Positions 35,247-46,974 of a stretch of 64,000 nucleotides of DNA are shown piece by piece; positions within the stretch are counted from its first letter, which is position 1; each line of letters starts with the position of its first letter. The notes below the pieces were generated by a model. It searched no databases. It was not told where the DNA came from and saw only the letters and a list, made by a program, of their open reading frames with translations. The DNA comes from Parelaphostrongylus tenuis (Eukaryota > Nematoda > Chromadorea > Rhabditida > Metastrongylidae), in the NCBI GenBank assembly GCA_019055375.1, contig JAHQIW010000304.1, positions 1-64,000 of the forward strand, written 5' to 3'. The position numbers were made by a program, and so were the translations under genes.

Positions 35247-38200
35247 ATGGCTGGTCACTTACCAGCGTGTGTTATCGACAATGGGACCGGCTACACAAAA
35301 TTGGGTTACGCTGGTAATTGCGAGCCTCAGTTCATCATCCCATCAGGTATGTCTGTGGTGGTCTTATTCCTTTTTATTTTTTTTTAAATTATTTTAAAAC
35401 TCTAAAAGAGCTTGACAGCATATTTTAAGCCTTTGATGAGCCATATTGACGAGAAAGAAAGATTGAAAAACGTGTCTAGCACCCTAGAAGTGCCATAAGA
35501 AGACCTCATGAAAGCTTAAAATATGCTGCCACGGCGTATCATTCTCAAGCGAGGTCTCGGAATAGTCGATTGAAAGTGTTGATATGTATATACTGGCGTA
35601 ATAGCCGTAAGCCAAACAGACGACAGTCGGCAATCAAATCAATCAATCCGCATTTTAGAAAGCCACGGTGATCCTTCCACCGTGCGTTGACTGTAGATAG
35701 TTCAGCGTCGATTCCTCTTTGTAGGGGCTATATCTCCGATAAACTGACTGAATCGAAAGGCACCCGTGCCACTGATGAAGCTGAAATACCGAAACACGTG
35801 TCTAGCACTCTATAAGTGTCATAACAAACCTTATTAAAGGCTTAAAATATTCTGTCAGGATGTGTTAATTCTAAATGAGGTCTCCTAGTGACCGATTGAA
35901 AGTGTTGTTATATCTAAATAGCTCATTTTCAGCGATAGCTGTAAAGGACAAAGTGTCCAGTTCGAATGCTGCTGCCCTTCGGTGGAACACATCGACAGGA
36001 GGACGAATAGATGACCTCGATTTCTTCATCGGCGATGAGGCTCTCTCTCCGACTGCTGCGAACTATTCCGTCAAAGTTCTTTTCGGTCTTCCCTTGTTCG
36101 TTTCTCGTTTCAGCTTTACTATCCCGGCGTTTATTAAGTATCCAATACGTCATGGTATTGTCGAGGATTGGGATTTGATGGAGCGATTTTGGGAACAGTG
36201 CATTTTCAAGTATTTAAGGGCCGAGCCCGAGGATCATTTCTTCCTATTGGTGTGTCGATCTTGTCAAATACTATTCGATTTCTGATTGTGCTTCTTTATT
36301 TCTGCGAAATGTTGAGCATATCTCAGACCGAACCACCTCTCAACACACCGGAAAATCGCGAATACACAGCAGAAATAATGTTTGAATCCTTTAATGTACC
36401 AGGTACCGATAATTTCTTTGTTGCGATATCTGCTATTGTGGTTCAGTATACTTAACAGATCGAAAGGATTAGTTTTTCAGGTCTTTATATTGCTGTACAA
36501 GCTGTCCTTGCACTTGCTGCAAGCTGGTCTTCACGTCAGGGCAAGGGACGTCCTCTTACTGGATTGGTGCGTGATACATAATACTTTTGTTAGCGAATAT
36601 TTCTTAAGAAGAGGCTCGACCGGTCGGCTTCCACGGACCCACGCTGGGCGTGTCCGCCAGCGTGGGAACGGCTTCACCTTCTCTGGCGTGATAAATCGCC
36701 GATTACACTACTACTTTTCGTTGCACGACCGCACGCGAATTAATCCAAAATTTAGCTGCGCGTCTTATAACAAAAAAAAGTTCTGTAGTTGGCGACTGAT
36801 TGGGATAAGGAGATAGAGTTTCCATGCTGGCGTACATGCCCAGCGTGGGTTCGCAGAAGTCAACCGGTCAATAGCCTTAACTGAGTTTTTCTTTTCCCAA
36901 CAGGTTGTGGATTCTGGAGATGGTGTGACTCATTGCATACCTGTCGCTGAGGGATATGTAATCGGATCCTGTATTAAGCACATTCCCATTGCTGGAAGAG
37001 ATATTACGTACTTTATCCAACAAATTTTAAGGGACAGAGAGCCATCGATCCCTTCAGACCAGTCCTATGAAGTTGCAAAAGCAATAAAGGTGTGTTTCAC
37101 CTAGGGAATTTAGCCACTATTCTTGCTGTTTGTTAAAGAATTTATAAATTAATTTAGGAAAGACACTGCTACGTTTGTCCGGACATTCTCAAGGAATTTA
37201 TTAAATATGATACTGATGGTGCGAAATGGTTAAAAACTTATCACGGCATCAATAATGTTACAAAAAAGGAATTCGTCGTTGATGTTGGATATGAGCGCTT
37301 TCTTGGCCCTGAAATTTTCTTTCATCCTGAGGTATGCCGTGTTTTATTCCATGTTCTTGGTGTTTCATAAATAATTTCCCATAAAAGAAGGGTTTTGTAC
37401 GATCAGTTTTTAAACAACTCCGAATTGTCCTTTTACTTAGTGGCACTTTGTCGTCTTACAATTGTGCTTATTCCAGTTTGCCAATTCTGACTTCACAACT
37501 CCGATATCTGAGATCATTGACACAGTAATCCAGCAATGTCCAATAGATGTTCGCAGAGGTTTATATGAGAATATAGTTCTTTCGGGAGGATCCACAATGT
37601 TCAAGGTAGAGTGCATTTCGTATATACGAGAAATGTAGGCCTATTTTTTCTAACGCGTGTAGCGCACTGCTTGGAGGTGCTCTGCGACACGCGCGTGGTT
37701 GATCAATTTGATGGTCGATGGTTTGATCTCGCGCTCAAGGCTCATTAGACCTTGCGCTTCTCCGGTGTGGGTGAATTGTTACTTGTCTGGGAGTAAATTA
37801 ACACTGACTTGTTACATGAGTAAGCCATTGCGAGTGTTGTTCCAAGGGCCAGATATATGCATTCGAATGGCTGAGATGCTGCTAGGCGAAAGAGCAGTCT
37901 GAGAGATTGATCAGTACCGGAAGCTTATCCTTAAGCGTATTGTATTTTTGGTGACACGAAAGTAGCGCAGAAGACTGTTGGGTTTGTTTTTTGACCCTGT
38001 ATATGTGTTATTGATCACGACATGCAAATCTGTCTATTGATGGACGAGATTTTAGGATTTCGCTCGTAAACTTCACCGAGATATTAAGCGAATCAGTGAG
38101 AACAGGCTTGCCACAAGCGAAGCATTGAGTGGTGGTCAACTCAAGGTATGAATTCGAGTCGTTTCTCTTAACATTTTGGTTAATGTCTATAATATGGCGA

Positions 38201-41200
38201 TAAATGAAGGTCCTCTTTTGCGGGACATGAAGTTTTCATAAGTGTTTCAGAAATCATTCGAAAGCTTAAATCTTTGGCTATTGTGCTACATGGCCGTTAT
38301 TTGAAAACACCCTTCTATAAGGCTGTAAGTTTCAAAATAAAATTATGTTTCACATAGGCCGCGCGGTTTTACTGTTCCTTCGTTGGAACACGAAAAGCAC
38401 ATGGACGTGCAGAGGAAATTCCGTAGTATCAGGGTCATACGTTTTATTTGAGATTTTTTTCGAAGTGGAGGTAGAATCCCTAATTGAGCGACAAGGATCG
38501 CACTTTGCATTTGACCTACCGACTATCTCGATCAATCGACAGCGGGCCGCCCCATCGAATCTGCGGCCATCAGGCACCCCAGTTCAAGATCAGCCGGTAA
38601 ACAGTGCGTTGAATATGTGAACTCGATCTTATTTTGCCTACTACATTGCAGTGAAGCAGTCTTGCCAGATAATAAACACAACAGTGGAATCGTTGAGTTT
38701 TGTGCTCTCGAATAATTACTATATTCCTGAGTGAAGATCTCTGTTCTGCAAAAAAAAAAACGCGTGTGTGAAACATGAATGTCTTACTCTCGGTGAAGCG
38801 TTGTAAAAAGACTTTTCAAACAAGCGGCTACATGGAACAATATCCAGAGATTTGTGCTTTCGAATAAATACCAAAAGTGCGCTTAGAAGTCTTTGTCCAG
38901 CGATGTGGTTGGATTTTCGGTTGTTTAATATAATTGACAAGTACCACATTTTTTCTCGTAGAATCTATAAAGATAGGATTTTGTGTTCAAGCCTAAGCCG
39001 ATCGATGTTCAAGTGATATCTCACAAAATGCAGCGCTATGCAGTGTGGTTTGGCGGTTCGATGTTGGCGTCAACAGTATGTAATTATTTTGTCTTTTTAA
39101 ACTTAATTCACTAATATGGTTACTCTTGTAATCTGCTTACTATGCTCGTGAACCGCGCGATTTCAGAGATGACTTGGCAGTAAATTTGGTTATAATTCTC
39201 CGAAATTCTAGTATTTTTACTGCTTTTTTCGCAGTGTTATGATGTTACCTATATTCCTAAGAGAATTGAGCGGTGAGCAAAAACACGACCTCAGGCGGGA
39301 ATCGAACCCACGTTTCATACTATCCGGGGACGCGTGCTCTACCACTACACCACTGTGGCACATTTGCCCGACCACTCATTCTTCAACATCTCAGTGTTAG
39401 CTATCATCCACCAATCTTTGACAGGTTTGGTCGGGTATGCGATTTCGCTTTATAAACCCAGTTGAGCTGATAGCTATTCTAATTACTAATACTTCGAAAT
39501 TACAGTATTTTTACTGCTTTTTTCGCAGTGTTATGATGTTATGCATGTTTTTGCTCACCACTCAATTCTCTTAGGAGTAAGTTTGGTGTTAGAAAACAGT
39601 GTACTGATAAAAGGACTAATTACGAAGCAAATCACTCGAATCCTCCTGTAACCTTCGAACGTTTTGAAGGATTTTTTTTCATTAACCCTGGATGGTTGCA
39701 CCTGATACTCAGTCTAGTCAGCCAAGAACTTCCGCCACCTCTGCGGAAAAGTTCAAATCTCAAGTACTAAACGAGTTGGAACGGCTTCTCTAAACACTCA
39801 CTGTTTTCCATAAATATTTCATATACTGATGTACATCAACCGCACAGAGTTCATATAGGCGAGGAATGTGCGTCACTGAGGTTAAACTAATAGTCTAAGA
39901 TAATGCGAAGATAAGCGCAGGAAGGTGTGCTTTGTAATCAAATCACCTGCGATATCATTCAGTGGCGCAGAAGCGTCTCTTTATTCGGCATCGTCAGTTG
40001 TAGAATACACTCATGCGTTAAAGGATAGAAGGACAAAGCTACCGGCATTTCCATGCATTCGAGTTCATTAAATACCGATTGACGTGATTGAGTGAATATC
40101 TGGCCTTCACAATGATTACCTGTGAGCTACCACTTGATAATGACAGTGCTGTTATTCTCCCAAACAAGTATGGTAGCGATTCGCTGACCCCGGCAGGATA
40201 GAAAGCTTGGTGAGTCCTGGAAATGGGATCAAATCATCGACTACGTGTGTATTGCAGGAAACCTCTAACCAATGTGCCATGTGCGCCGCCCATTTGATGA
40301 AATACATAGTGTTGGGGGATGTGATATCAAATAATGAATACCTTTGTTTGCTGGATGCTTGATTACTAGGAAACGAATTGTCAAAAGTCTTGGACGAATG
40401 AGTCAATGGAGAGTTGCCTGGGTGAGGGTTTCTAATTCTGTGAAGATAATCGCCACTACGATCAATTTTTGAGCAGACAATCTTTCCATGTTTTTCCAAG
40501 CTAGATTTGAATGTTTAAAGCTAAAAGCTCTCGGCGTTGATCAATCCGCGCCATGCATTCGACTTCAATTTTTTTAACTTCGTTTGAGGTGATTGAATGC
40601 AACCGAACGCGAGATCGAACCATTGACCTCGTGTGCAACGCAGAGCACCTCTAATCACTGCGCCACATGTGCGCTCTTATCTGTTATGTCCCGAAAGGAT
40701 TTGAATGTTAAAATTAAAAAAAGAGCCACAAAACTATCCTCGAGATTGCAAGGAGACATGCTCGACCAGTATTCTACGTCATCCAAGATGAAGACGAAAC
40801 AACGAATTGAATGCTTGAAGTGCTGGGATCCGCACAATGAAAGAAAAAATTGTGATGTCGGGTCATGTAAATAAATAAAAAGTAAATCCATATTGTTCAA
40901 CCTCTTTGATATGAATTTCCACCTGTTTTCAAGCGGTTCGAGGGAGGGTGGGCAAAAGGTTGTCGTTGAAATCCGATATGTCTGGATTAATCGAACATGT
41001 ATTCCTGCTTGCATAGTAATGATACGCAGTTGTTACGAGTATATCGTGCTAGCGACCCTTTCTTATCGTTTCGAAAACGCACATTCTTTTTTGGGTTCAC
41101 GGCAACCAGTCAAGCTTCTCTCCACAAAAACTTTCGATGCAAAATGTGATCGATCACCTCGTATCTTTTACTGAACTTAAGCTGCTGAGTAACTCTAGTT

Positions 41201-42333
41201 CTGTGGGCGAGAATGAAGACTTCATTGGCGCACTGCTTCAAGCACTTGATAGTCATTTGATGAGAAACAAGGTATCAAGGGAGTACAATGAAATGATGTC
41301 AAATGAAGATACATCTAAGGATATTGAGTGATGTGCAAAACAGTCACCCCCAGGGGGAGTTGAACCTGTGTTTCACTCAAGCTGGTGGCGCGGTCTGCTA
41401 CTACTCCAGCGAAGCCAATGCTTTGTTACCACTTTTTTTATATGACCTATCGTAGTTGTCAGCTATCAACCTCTAACAAGTTACTTCGGATAAGCACAGA
41501 CCAGCTTAGCCCCAGTTAAGCTGATCTCCTGCTTTTTAGCAGTAGTATGTTGTTATGAATATACATTTAAGAGTATTGAGCGCTGTGCAAAACATTCGAT
41601 AATCGACCACAGACGGGAGTTGAACCCGTTAACCATGCTGGAGTCATACCTAAGAGAATTGAGTGGTAAGCAAAAATTTCACCTCAGGCGGGAGTCGAAC
41701 CCGCGTTTTTCGAAGAGCGAGTGGTGAGTAAGCGATGGCCTCGATGGTGTTGTGATAGCACACGTCACCGGTATGGATGAAGCGCGGGTAGAACTCCCGT
41801 CGGAGGTCACTTTTTTCTTATCAGTCAATCTTCTCAGGTGTATTCAAAACATCTTAGAACTGCGAAAAAGGGTTCCTTATGATTATACGGGGAACAAATG
41901 AATAGTCGAAAAAAGAGCTCTGCCCGGCGAGAAATATGCGCGTCTGAGACATAGTTTTGTCTGGATTTTACAGCGTTATAGGAGGATTTTTTCCAAAGCC
42001 GGCAATCTGGGGCTGTAGCTCGAAGTCTCAGCTTTCAAATGGTTACTAACACTCCTATAAAGCTTCTTCTCCAGCCAATGAAGGTTTCGTTGTTTCGTGT
42101 ACGTCTCAGAAAGAACCCGAAAAGGCAGTAAAAACATGGAAATCTTGGAATAATACTGGAGTTAAATGAAGAGTTTAGAGGCTCACTCATTGCATCGTTA
42201 GTATCTACAAAATCAATTAATATGTTCGTTTTTTCAGCCTGAGTTTTACACGGTATCGCACACAAAAGAAGAATACATGGAAAAGGGTCCGTCCATTTGT
42301 CGTCATAATCCTGTATTTGGAACAATGACATAA
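35247..42333 (+). CDS. arx-1: actin-related protein 3 (Arp2/3 complex)
   Basis: Arp3 pairs with Arp2 as the actin-like core of the Arp2/3 complex, which nucleates branched actin filaments in the cytoplasm. Eleven exons fit in phase: 35247-35346, 35933-36075, 36139-36249, 36327-36402, 36481-36566, 36904-37089, 37158-37331, 37477-37605, 38056-38145, 38992-39075 and 42238-42333, giving 424 aa (human 418). Conserved blocks include the phosphate-1 loop [63 protein letters not shown], the phosphate-2 loop [44 protein letters not shown] and the C terminus [12 protein letters not shown]. Intron 2 is 63 nt without an in-frame stop. Intron 8 holds a SINE-B; intron 10 (3.16 kb) holds several repeats. 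Confidence 0.98.
35418..35870. mobile_element. palindromic element remnants in Arp3 intron 1
   Basis: A short foldback at 35418-35534 has ends AGCATATTTTAAGC and GCTTAAAATATGCT. A second related piece follows with ATACCGAAACACGTGTCTAG and TAAGTGTCATAACAAACC. These motifs are shared with repeats at 51.8-52.55 kb. Confidence 0.55.
37657..37940 (+). mobile_element. SINE-B copy in Arp3 intron 8
   Basis: The tRNA-like head has a degraded A box (GTAGCGCACTGCTTGGAGG) and B box GATGGTTTGATCTCGCGC. The body follows (GGGTGAATTGTTACTTGTCT, then GGCCAGATATATGCATTCG) with the GATCAGTACCGG tail. It is sense-oriented. Confidence 0.7.
38220..38900. repeat. interspersed repeats in Arp3 intron 9
   Basis: TA-F motifs occur at 38240-38340 and 38690-38890 (ATTCGAAAGCTTAAATCTTT, then TTTGTGCTTTCGAATAAATA). 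Between them, at 38345-38620, lies an inverted relative of the repeat at 18.17-18.42 kb (CGATCAATCGACAGCG). Confidence 0.45.
39190..39590. mobile_element. TLF element in Arp3 intron 10
   Basis: The ends are a 29-bp perfect inverted repeat: CCTAAGAGAATTGAGCGGTG with AGCAAAAAC on the left, and GTTTTTGCTCACC with ACTCAATTCTCTTAGG on the right (one mismatch in the last block). A minus-strand tRNA-like box (GGAATCGAACCCACGTTTC, with a reverse A box CTCTACCACTACACCACTG) follows the left end; the right box is missing. The outer segment ACTGCTTTTTTCGCAGTGTT occurs directly repeated on both sides of the element. Confidence 0.7.
40027..40290 (-). mobile_element. SINE-B copy in Arp3 intron 10
   Basis: In reverse: head with GGCACATTGGTTAGAGG and B box GATGATTTGATCCC, then the body including TACTTGTTTGGGAG and GGCCAGATATTCACTC. 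Confidence 0.65.
40517..40677 (-). mobile_element. internally deleted SINE-B copy
   Basis: Head (GTGGCGCAGTGATTAGAGG, then CAATGGTTCGATCTCGCG) joins directly to the 3' part (GCATTCAATCACCTCAAACG, then GATCAACGCCGAGAGC). The middle body is deleted. Confidence 0.7.
41320..41850. mobile_element. cluster of TLF arms in Arp3 intron 10
   Basis: Three minus-strand boxes sit at about 41355-41420 (GAGTTGAACCTGTGTTTC), 41615-41645 (truncated, GAGTTGAACCCGTTAACC) and 41680-41710 (GAGTCGAACCCGCGTTTTT). A plus-strand box lies at about 41738-41808 (GGTGTTGTGATAGCACA as A box, GGGTAGAACTCCCGTCGG at the B box). Each left arm starts with TTGAGTGRT-type sequence and GCAAAA. At least two elements are nested here. 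Confidence 0.6.
41880..42085. repeat. TA-F repeat in Arp3 intron 10
   Basis: Contains ACATAGTTTTGTCTGGATTT, then CAGCGTTATAGGAGG and CAAATGGTTACTAACACTCC, close to the copies at 61.6-61.8 kb. Confidence 0.5.
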
Positions 42334-42605
42334 TATCATTTCACTTCATTCCCTTCTACTTATCAAGTATATATTTGCTTTTCTCAAGGTTCATTCCCAT
42401 TAGTCTATTTTTTTGTTACTTAAAGTGCAATTTTTGATGGTTGCCCGTTAGGCTTTGTTTCACGCTGTACAATGTTGGAAAGTTGTAATAAATGCTCGAT
42501 AACTAGTACTAACCATCGTCCTAGTAAGTTTAGATTACTCACTCTCGTTTATCTGAGTAAAATTCAAACTCATTCATCCACAAAACAGATGTTGTAGGCT
42601 GATAA
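42334..42605 (+). promoter_or_regulatory. short intergenic spacer with poly(A) signal and trans-splice candidates
   Basis: The gap between the Arp3 stop and the DCTN5 start is 272 bp. It holds AATAAA at 42487-42492. CAAAACAG and then TGTTGTAG occur just upstream of the DCTN5 ATG and would suit spliced-leader acceptance. This is the layout of nematode operons; the operon itself is an inference. Confidence 0.5.
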
Positions 42606-45554
42606 ATGGATCTCCCAATAGTCAATTATGCAAAGGAGGAATATATCGAGACAAGTTCGGGTAACAAGATATGCAAGGTTCATTCGACCAAGGACAGTAC
42701 TATCTGTGGAACACAGAACATTATCCTTAATGGGAAGGTTTGTATTTGACATCATAGTGGCGTTTGTGACTCATAGGGGTGGTCCTTCATGATAAAATTC
42801 CGAACCCAGTTCTCGTTATCAAAGTCTGTAAAGATTGCGAAAAATTTCTTTACCTGAAGACCATCTTTCCGAAATAAGCGTCGATTTATTGTTCTCGAGC
42901 TCTGGAGTACCTTTTGAGACAAAAGCGTCGATAGTTTTACTTTTGGCTGTCATGATAATTGAAGTATCAGTTGAGTTAAGAGTTGTAATCAAGAGTCAAA
43001 CAGTCAAGAACGTCACAATTTCACGGAAGAGTTCCAACTCTGGTAACTCAGTTGTGTATGTAATCTTCATGAAATATGATTTCGGTCTACAACCGTTTCA
43101 AAATTAGAGAGGGTTTGAAGTTCTTGAAAACCGAAGCCTTTGAGAAATCTGAAGCATCAAAGATTCAAATACCTGTAATAGAGAATGCTATGGAATCTCA
43201 CTGATACGAGAGACCTCGCTTCTTGAATACTTTCGTGTTTTAGAACTCTAGGTTTGAGAAAAATTAGGTACAAAATACATTCTTTGGACTCTGGAAAATC
43301 CATGTTTCGTCTCGGTAAGATGTGAAGGCTTGCATTTTGTTGAAAGAAATCTATAGATCGAGGCTACTTGGAGAGTATCGGTCGCATCAAGTTTCTAGAC
43401 ACTTTTATCAATGATCTTCAGTATGAAGTGCTTGCCAAGAGCTACCGTTCAATCAAGATCTGAGGGCGTGAATTTTGAGGAATTGTTGCAAGTGCTTGTT
43501 TTTTGAGAAATTTTTTCATAGCGCTGTAGTCTTCAGAATAAAATTATGTTTCATGTGCTGCGCGTTTTTATAATCATAACGATTATATTTCAGTGGACAC
43601 TTTTTCTTCAAAAGATTGATCTTTGTTTAGCATGAACTTCGGTGAGTTCAAAAATGTACTTATCATTCAGGGAAGCTTCCTGACAACCTCTTAGCATTCA
43701 TATGAAGATTATGTTCCCCATGCGTCCCGCGTTTTTATCACTATTGCGCATTGATAGGATCAAAACTCTCTACAAGAGCCTGTAGATCCTCGTATATCGT
43801 TCATCTCGAGAAACGGTTGTGAAATGAGCTCAGATATGTTGGTTGAGCGCGGTTTATCATCTTGATGATTGTGTTAAAATGAATACCTGTCAGATATTAA
43901 GTGTTAATACCACATAGTTGTCTACAAACAACCATACATTGTTAATGAAATGAGTTATAATGATAGCAGATTCCATTCGCGTTCTCGTAAGGGAGAAATA
44001 CGTCAGTGAACATCAAGACATCTGAACCGAAAACTCAGTCGAAATAGGATTTTTGTGATTCTAGAACATCATCCAAAGAGATGTAACAATTCGAGGTGAT
44101 TTGGCGGCTATTCGGAGTGGACGATTTTGTATAATACGTAGTGGGACGCTGATTCGACCGAGCTCGAAGAAGTTCAGCAAAGGTGTGACTCTGTTCCCCG
44201 TTCACATCGGGGATCATGTTATGATTGAAGAGGTGAGATCGACATATTAACGTTAATGATACGACGATAAGTACCAGTGAATCGAACTGTCCCTGAATTT
44301 TGCATCACCTTTAGAACTTTTTGCCAAATAGAGGTGTAATTCCATTTATCAATGCTGCAGGCTTCGTAGATTAGTTCAATTTGTACTAAATATCAAAAAG
44401 TCTTCATGAATCAATCCAAGGATGTTGAGTGACTTGCAAAACTTTGACTCACTGGCTGGAGTTGAACACGCGTTTCAGCCATATTGAGGGCCAGTGTTAT
44501 CACAGTGCCAACGAGGTTACCACTTTGCTTTTACTCTTTTTTTCAAAACTGCATTGAATCTATCACCAAGTAACCGTCAAAGGATTTGATCTGGTAAGCA
44601 CATATCGGCCCGGCATTGGTCTTTCGGTTGGACAGTGATAGCAATGCGCCGCCAAGTATAGGTGGAAACGCGGACTCAACTCCCGCGGGGGGTCCAAAGT
44701 TTTGCAAATCACTCAGATCCTTACATAGGCATTCAATTATAACATCAAAACACTGCTATAGGAGCATTAAGATGAGAAATTTCTTTTGACTTCAGAAGTA
44801 AGGATGTTTATTGATACGACAGGGAGCCCAACCTTGACATTTTTATCGGTCTTCATTTCCATTTGACTTTTTTTGTGAAAACTTCGTTAACGTATGAGAC
44901 AAAGCGCTAAGGTAGCCATTATGGTTCACCGCTACCATGTCCTCAAAGTGCATTGGATTTATCCAGGGATGCTGAGTGATATGTAGAACCTTAAACCCCA
45001 ACTGGGAGTTGAACTCGTGTTTCATTCATACCAACGGTGCGTTCTACCACTAAATTACTGGGACCACCGGTCCACTCTCTGTAGTGGATATATAGGTAGA
45101 TTAACTACGTGATGCGACCCATCTTATTGTTATTGTCATAGCTCTGCGTTGGCAGTGGAATCACGTGTTACTAATCAGTGTAAGTGTAAGTAATTACACA
45201 GAAAAGAGCCGTAAAAACAACATCATGAAAAGGCTCTCCTTATTTAGTCTATGATTTTTATTACCCATTATTGGGATATACGAAATTTTCTCTGTGATCT
45301 CAGCGATTTATTTGTTTCTCAGATCAGCATTTATTTCAGCTCCATGTAACAGCTCACTTACTTTTTCGATAGTTATCCTCATTCTACTTGTACTGGAGGT
45401 GGTCTTTTTTCTAGTTCAAACTTGGCAGTGAAGATGCGAAAAAGTCGGCATCTGCGCCTTCACTATCTAAAACTTTCGCTAACACTTTAAGAACGAAATT
45501 TCGAAGTCCTTTGTCCGACTAATCTCTAAAACATATTAAAACTTTGATATTATA

Positions 45555-45587
<33 letters not shown>

Positions 45588-46563
45588 GCATATGTATGTA
45601 CACATAATTTCCACTGATAACAGCCGCAAAACATCGAGAGAAAACAAAGACGATGCAGTACGCGATATTTCCTTTGACTAGCTTTGTGGCATGTTCCCTC
45701 TTTACTACTCTTAGTATGGGTCGTGTAGTACTTATGAGACGTGCGAAATCGTCGGAATGTACGTATAACATTAACATGGAGTAAGCCGTCACCACAAGGC
45801 CATCGTGTGTCTGTATGTATATTGATCCTGAGAAAAAAGAACTAATATATCGAAACACGAGAAATATTTAAAAGACACACGCCGGGCTCTCATGTATGGA
45901 AAAATAATTATAATTTCTAACGTTAGTTCAATTCCATACGTCGATTGTGGCTCTGGCAGCAGTACGAGGAACAGTTATGATGTGATTTTAGAATTGTGTG
46001 ATAAGTGCCGCTCAAATATGTTCGTTCGTTCACATTGGTGCTGGATCCGTGATTGGCGGAAGCGCAGTGCTGAAAGAATGCTGCAGAGTACTTCCAGGCA
46101 GTGTTGTCGCTCCGGATTCTGTATTTCCACCATACAGTACTATTGCTGGTAATCCAGGTACGAATTTATGAGCCCTACCATTACAGAACAAAAACTTGTC
46201 CTTTCGAGTTCCGAGAAACTCTTTAGAACCTTGAATTCCCAATATTTTTTGGTTTCAAAGTTTTGAGAAGTTTCTATCTAGTTCGTGCTTTATAGCTAAC
46301 AGTTAGCCCAGATGTGTATTCCATGTAATATACGGAATTTCTATTCATACTGATAATCTTTATAATCTCTAGTCAATCCCAAATTCGATGACGCTACCTC
46401 TATACTTCTTCTAAGCAGCACAACTTCAGTTTAGTTACGTATCGTTCCAGCACGTATAATAGGTCAAGAACCAGAATGCACTGAAGACTTGATGACAGAA
46501 GCAACAAAACAATACTACGACAATTTCCTGCCCTACAATCTGCCAAAACCCTCTTTCGCTTGA
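42606..46563 (+). CDS. DCTN5: dynactin subunit 5 (p25)
   Basis: DCTN5/p25 sits in the pointed-end complex of dynactin, the dynein adaptor, and helps cargo binding. Exons 42606-42737, 44065-44232, 45992-46157 and 46451-46563 join in phase to 192 aa (human 182). The N terminus matches the family ([10 protein letters not shown], then [10 protein letters not shown]). The centre is a left-handed beta-helix of hexapeptide repeats ([48 protein letters not shown], then [19 protein letters not shown]). The C-terminal helix reads [19 protein letters not shown]. It lies 272 bp behind Arp3 on the same strand, possibly as the second gene of an operon. Intron 3 (1.76 kb) holds TLF elements and a TA microsatellite. 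Confidence 0.94.
44400..44745. mobile_element. TLF element with both arms in DCTN5 intron 3
   Basis: Left: AGGATGTTGAGTGACTTGCA, then AAAC and a minus-strand box (GAGTTGAACACGCGTTTCAG). Right: a plus-strand box ending GACTCAACTCCCGC, then AAGTTTTGCAAATCACTCAG followed by ATCCTTACA. The outer ends pair as inverted repeats (AGGAT plus TGAGTGA, GCAAAAC). Confidence 0.7.
44960..45075 (-). mobile_element. single TLF arm in DCTN5 intron 3
   Basis: GGATGCTGAGTGATATGTAG is followed by a minus-strand tRNA-like box with B box GAGTTGAACTCGTG and reversed A box CTACCACTAAATTACTGG. No partner arm is seen. Confidence 0.6.
45549..45600. repeat. (TA)n microsatellite in DCTN5 intron 3
   Basis: About 20 TA units with a few TATG interruptions. 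Confidence 0.85.
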
Positions 46564-46718
46564 AATCTCTTTATGAATTTATGTGGATTCTAGCATACAT
46601 AATTCTAACATATTCAATTCTTGTACAAGAGTGAATGCACAGTCAAACGATTGAATAACTGTGTCAATATATCTATACATTGCTATGGATAAAATGAAAC
46701 CGGATGTGATCTTAGTTG

Positions 46719-46965
46719 ACCGCCACTTGCGGTTTTATGATGTTACAATAGTTTGGAGTGCTGTGCAAAAACGTTTGCCTCAGCCGGTATTCGAACCCAG
46801 ATCTTTCCGAAAGAGTGCTGTACTAAACGAGTTTCGGTGGTGCAACGGTTAGCATAGGCTCCCGGAAAAAGTGAGATCTGTGTTCGAATTCCTGCTGACG
46901 CAAACGTTTTTGCACAACACTACACTATTGGGTGAAATCAAACCATTTTCAAATCAGTCAGTTCT
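46719..46965. mobile_element. TLF element downstream of DCTN5
   Basis: Left: tail-like CCGCCACTTGCGGTTTTATG, then GGAGTGCTGTGCAAAAACGT and a minus-strand 3' half (GGTATTCGAACCCAGAT). Right: a plus-strand box (GGTGCAACGGTTAGCATAGG as A box, TGTTCGAATTCCTGCTGACG as B box and 3' half), then AAACGTTTTTGCACAACACT. The two halves lie almost back to back. Confidence 0.7.
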
Positions 46966-46974
46966 CTTAGAAAT

